NCBI GenBank assembly: GCA_964605705.1 | Contig: CAZSDW010000001.1 | Coordinates: forward strand, 1-64,000 | Source: CAZSDW01 sp964605705 | Lineage (GTDB): Bacteria > Fidelibacterota > UBA2242 | Direction of reading: 5' to 3' | DNA: 64,000 nt | In this document: in pieces, positions 61,439 to 64,000 of the stretch | How positions within the stretch are numbered: the first letter of the stretch is position 1 | Layout of the letters: each line of letters begins with the position of its first letter | Program-made: the position numbers and the translations under genes | The notes under the pieces: generated by a model | What the model was told of the DNA's origin: nothing | Databases searched by the model: none | The model's input: the letters and a program-made list of their open reading frames with translations, nothing else

Positions 61439-62800
61439 ATGGTAAAAAGTAATGTTCCGACAATTGTTGCCCTGTCCACACCACGCGGGCACAGCGGTAT
61501 TGCTGTTATAAGGCTGTCCGGAAATAAATCCCTTTCGATTATTCAAAAATTTTTTAAATCCAATCACAAAATCCTTCCGGGTAAAGCGATCTATGGACAA
61601 TTATATGATAAAAAGGATTTTATTGATTCGGCGGTTATCACTTTTTTCCAATCTCCACATTCCTATACCGGTGAAGACCTGATCGAAATCAGTCTTCATG
61701 GAAACCCATATATATGCGACCTTGTCATCGACATCTGTAAAAAATTGGGCGCCGTTAATGCCGAACCTGGTGAATTTACCAGGCGTGCTTTTCTAAATGG
61801 AAAAATGGACTTGAGCCAAGCAGAGGGAGTTGCGGACATTATTTTTTCAGATTCTCGTTCCGCGCTCGTTGCATCGACAAATTTACTGAGGGGAAAAACA
61901 GGGGCAGAATTCAATAAAATCAAATCTGACATTATTGATATAATTACTGTGACAGAACACGAACTTGATTTTCAAGAAGACGAAATCTTTCATACTTCCA
62001 AAACAGAAATTATATCCCGGATTACTTCTATAATCAACAGCATTGACTCCCTGTTAAATTCGTATGAGTATGGCAGATTAAGCCGCGACGGGATTTTGTG
62101 CCCTATAGTTGGTCCTCCCAATAGTGGGAAATCCAGTCTCTTTAATGCCTTTTTACATGAAGAGCGGGTTATTATTTCTCCGCATCCCGGGACAACCAGA
62201 GATTTTATCGAGGAATCTGTTAATGTGGGTGACTATCAGATCCGATTTACCGACACTGCCGGAATCAGAGAGACGAAAAATAAGGTTGAGCATTTTGGTG
62301 TTAAAAAATCAATTGATTTATTGGACGAGGGTGATGTTCTGCTATATGTTATTGATTCTAGTAATCCAAGAATGAAAATCGAGATGCTGCCCCCAGCTAT
62401 TCACAATAAGACGTTATATGTCTTTAATAAGTCCGATAAAACCACAAAACAACAAATAAATAAATTAATAACAACCATTAAAAACAGACCCTGTTATGTT
62501 TGTTCCGCTAAATATCATCATGGAATTCATGAACTCGCCTTTGGAATTCTTAATCAAATCTTATCTTTAAAACCAAAATCAGAAGATGTGATTTTAACGA
62601 GGCGGCGCCATAAAGACATTCTATTATCAGTAAAATCTTTTCTAGAAAAAACAATCTGTGGCATATCAGATAATCTGCCACCAGAAATATATGTCATCGA
62701 TTTGCGTGAATCATTGGAACATTTTGACACCATCTTAGGAAAAACAACAAACGAGGATATATTAAACAATATATTTTCCCATTTTTGTATCGGAAAGTAG
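61439..62800 (+). CDS. mnmE: tRNA modification GTPase MnmE
   Basis: MnmE with MnmG installs the 5-(carboxymethyl)aminomethyl group at U34 of certain tRNAs. In the 453-residue protein the N-terminal folate-binding domain begins T-I-V-A-L-S-T-P-R-G. A G domain is inserted near 220-370 (G-P-P-N-S-G-K-S-S-L-F-N, then D-T-A-G-I-R and N-K-S-D). The C-terminus ends in the required C-I-G-K, whose Cys is catalytic. It lies immediately upstream of mnmG. Confidence 0.95.
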   Translation: MVKSNVPTIVALSTPRGHSGIAVIRLSGNKSLSIIQKFFKSNHKILPGKAIYGQLYDKKDFIDSAVITFFQSPHSYTGEDLIEISLHGNPYICDLVIDICKKLGAVNAEPGEFTRRAFLNGKMDLSQAEGVADIIFSDSRSALVASTNLLRGKTGAEFNKIKSDIIDIITVTEHELDFQEDEIFHTSKTEIISRITSIINSIDSLLNSYEYGRLSRDGILCPIVGPPNSGKSSLFNAFLHEERVIISPHPGTTRDFIEESVNVGDYQIRFTDTAGIRETKNKVEHFGVKKSIDLLDEGDVLLYVIDSSNPRMKIEMLPPAIHNKTLYVFNKSDKTTKQQINKLITTIKNRPCYVCSAKYHHGIHELAFGILNQILSLKPKSEDVILTRRRHKDILLSVKSFLEKTICGISDNLPPEIYVIDLRESLEHFDTILGKTTNEDILNNIFSHFCIGK

Positions 62801-62801
62801 G

Positions 62802-64000
62802 GTGTTTCACGTGAAACGGGATTTCGATATTATTATAGTTGGTGGGGGTCATGCGGGCATAGAAGCATCTCTTGCATCAGCAAGAATGTGTGCGAACACC
62901 CTGCTGATTACCATGGAAGTTGCTGCCATTGCCAGGATGTCCTGTAATCCGGCAATTGGTGGCTTAGCTAAAGGACATTTGGTTTCAGAAATCGATGCCC
63001 TGGGCGGCGAAATGGCTCGTACCATTGATAAGACCGGAATTCAGTTTAAAATGTTAAACAGATCAAAGGGGCGCGCTGTTTGGTCGCCTCGTGCCCAAGC
63101 AGATAAGATTCAATATTCACTGGAAATGCAAAAAAGTGTTCTTGGGCAGAAAAATCTTACCATATTAGAAGATATCGCCAATGATGTCCTTATAGAAAAT
63201 TCTAAAATTGTCGGAGTTGTCACCGAAAATAATGGTGATATTTCATGTAATTCCCTTATAATCACTGCGGGTACATTCCTCAATGGAATCATTCATATCG
63301 GACTTGATCAATATACCGGTGGGCGCCTTGATGAAAGAAGTGCTATAGGATTAACGGAATCTTTGAACGGCATGGGAATTGTTTCGGGGCGGCTTAAAAC
63401 CGGAACACCCCCACGAATAGAAAAAGATTCTATCAACTTCGACAATATTGAACCACAATATGGCGACATCAAACCCATTCCTTTTTCTTTTCAAACAATA
63501 GACTTTTCGCCAAAAAATATCCCTTGCTATATCACACACACCAATAAAAACACCCACGCTATTCTTTTTAGCGGTTTAGACAGATCTCCGCTCTATACTG
63601 GCATTATTAAAGGGGTTGGTCCTCGCTATTGCCCCAGCATTGAAGATAAAATTGTTCGATTTAACGATCGCCCCTCTCATCAAATCTTTTTAGAGCCCGA
63701 ATGGGAAAGTTCAAATCAATATTATGTCAACGGCTTTGCAACCAGCCTTCCTGTTGACATTCAGCTCGATGGATTACATTCTATTGTCGGTCTAGAAAAA
63801 GCAGAAATTATAAAACCTGGTTACGCTATTGAATATGATTATTTTCCTTCATATCAGCTTAAAAGAACATTAGAGACCAAAAAAATTAATGGTCTTTTTC
63901 TGGCTGGACAGGTCAATGGAACCTCGGGATATGAAGAAGCCGCAGCTCTCGGTTTGATCGCCGGAATAAATGCCGTATTAAAAATTCACAGAGAACCACC
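62802..64000 (+). CDS. mnmG: tRNA uridine-5-carboxymethylaminomethyl modification enzyme MnmG, 5' part
   Basis: FAD-dependent partner of MnmE, truncated by the window end after about 399 residues. From GTG 62802 it reads M-F-H-V-K-R-D-F-D-I-I-I-V-G-G-G-H-A-G-I-E-A, with the FAD motif G-G-G-H-A-G. C-N-P-A-I-G-G-L-A-K-G-H and G-R-L-K-T-G-T-P-P-R are further family signatures. Another GTG at 62811 would remove three residues, but M-F-H-V is widespread in MnmG and follows from the embedded parS site. The start is 1 nt after the mnmE stop. Confidence 0.95.
   Translation, partial: MFHVKRDFDIIIVGGGHAGIEASLASARMCANTLLITMEVAAIARMSCNPAIGGLAKGHLVSEIDALGGEMARTIDKTGIQFKMLNRSKGRAVWSPRAQADKIQYSLEMQKSVLGQKNLTILEDIANDVLIENSKIVGVVTENNGDISCNSLIITAGTFLNGIIHIGLDQYTGGRLDERSAIGLTESLNGMGIVSGRLKTGTPPRIEKDSINFDNIEPQYGDIKPIPFSFQTIDFSPKNIPCYITHTNKNTHAILFSGLDRSPLYTGIIKGVGPRYCPSIEDKIVRFNDRPSHQIFLEPEWESSNQYYVNGFATSLPVDIQLDGLHSIVGLEKAEIIKPGYAIEYDYFPSYQLKRTLETKKINGLFLAGQVNGTSGYEEAAALGLIAGINAVLKIHREP
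62803..62818. promoter_or_regulatory. parS centromere-like site
   Basis: TGTTTCACGTGAAACG matches the 16-bp ParB-binding parS consensus (TGTTTCACGTGAAACA) at 15 positions; the last base differs. It overlaps codons 1-6 of mnmG. parS sites at the mnmG/gidA start near the origin are known in several phyla. ParB would load here and spread toward oriC, about 4 kb away. Confidence 0.9.

Noticed and set aside
1..64000. CRISPR arrays, prophage, insertion sequences, toxin-antitoxin or defence islands
   Set aside because: I saw no regularly spaced repeats, transposase, integrase, phage structural or restriction/defence motifs in any translated frame; the gene order is dense and chromosomal.

Overview
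The window is a gene-dense bacterial chromosome segment with about 63 protein genes and two tRNAs. Intergenic gaps are short and I saw no prophage, insertion sequence or CRISPR array. The likely source is a Gram-negative member of the FCB group, perhaps Calditrichota, KSB1, Marinimicrobia or a relative. The evidence is a 1,144-residue surface protein ending in a Por/T9SS-type sorting domain (Y-Q-N-Y-P-N-P-F-N), an archaeal/eukaryotic-type prolyl-tRNA synthetase, SDR-type threonine dehydrogenase, and several LolA-like or PDZ envelope proteins. The phylum is an inference; no rRNA or marker tree is available here.

Layout. 1-2.8 kb: end of a dipeptide/oligopeptide ABC importer operon (permease, permease, two ATPases). 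2.9-7.9 kb: Na+/phosphate cotransporter with a PhoU-like protein, proS, recO and a rhomboid protease. 7.9-12.8 kb (minus strand): threonine-to-glycine genes tdh and kbl with acpS between them, a beta-propeller/transglutaminase fusion and a degenerate AroQ-like protein. 12.9-20.8 kb: MscS channel, YchF GTPase, an SDR/PAP2 pair and two tandem CorC-type proteins. 20.9-29.4 kb: 5'-nucleotidase, tRNA-His and tRNA-Glu with a strong terminator, PAP2-like protein, glgC, an unknown protein, pcm, a diguanylate cyclase and a LytM protein. 29.4-34.7 kb: second rhomboid, then a nucleoside salvage run (cdd, udk, tdk, an unusually long CNT transporter, adk) and coaE. 34.8-46.7 kb: the sorting-domain protein, a GGCT-like protein, a PadR/LolA-like/ABC-2 exporter cluster, comM and two tandem PDZ proteins. 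46.9-56.7 kb: DUF4390-like protein with an NtrY/NtrX-like pair, plsX, queG, an ArsC-type reductase, a P-loop protein with an OPA-type transporter, and a TGS-fused nucleoside kinase.

56.7-64 kb is a classic replication-origin neighbourhood. ssb and dnaA point left. rpmH, rnpA, yidD, yidC, mnmE and mnmG point right. Between dnaA and rpmH lies a 341-bp AT-rich gap that probably holds oriC. The first codons of mnmG contain a near-perfect parS centromere site, so ParB loading can be predicted about 4 kb from the putative origin. rpmH and rnpA overlap by 62 nt.

Most genes are recognisable housekeeping functions. I found no defence island or clearly new multi-gene system. The least explained items are the propeller-transglutaminase fusion, the AroQ-like protein without its catalytic Tyr and His, the tandem PDZ proteins with a shared unknown C-terminal domain, the P-loop/OPA pair, the enlarged nucleoside transporter, and two unrecognised proteins at 14.1 and 24.8 kb.
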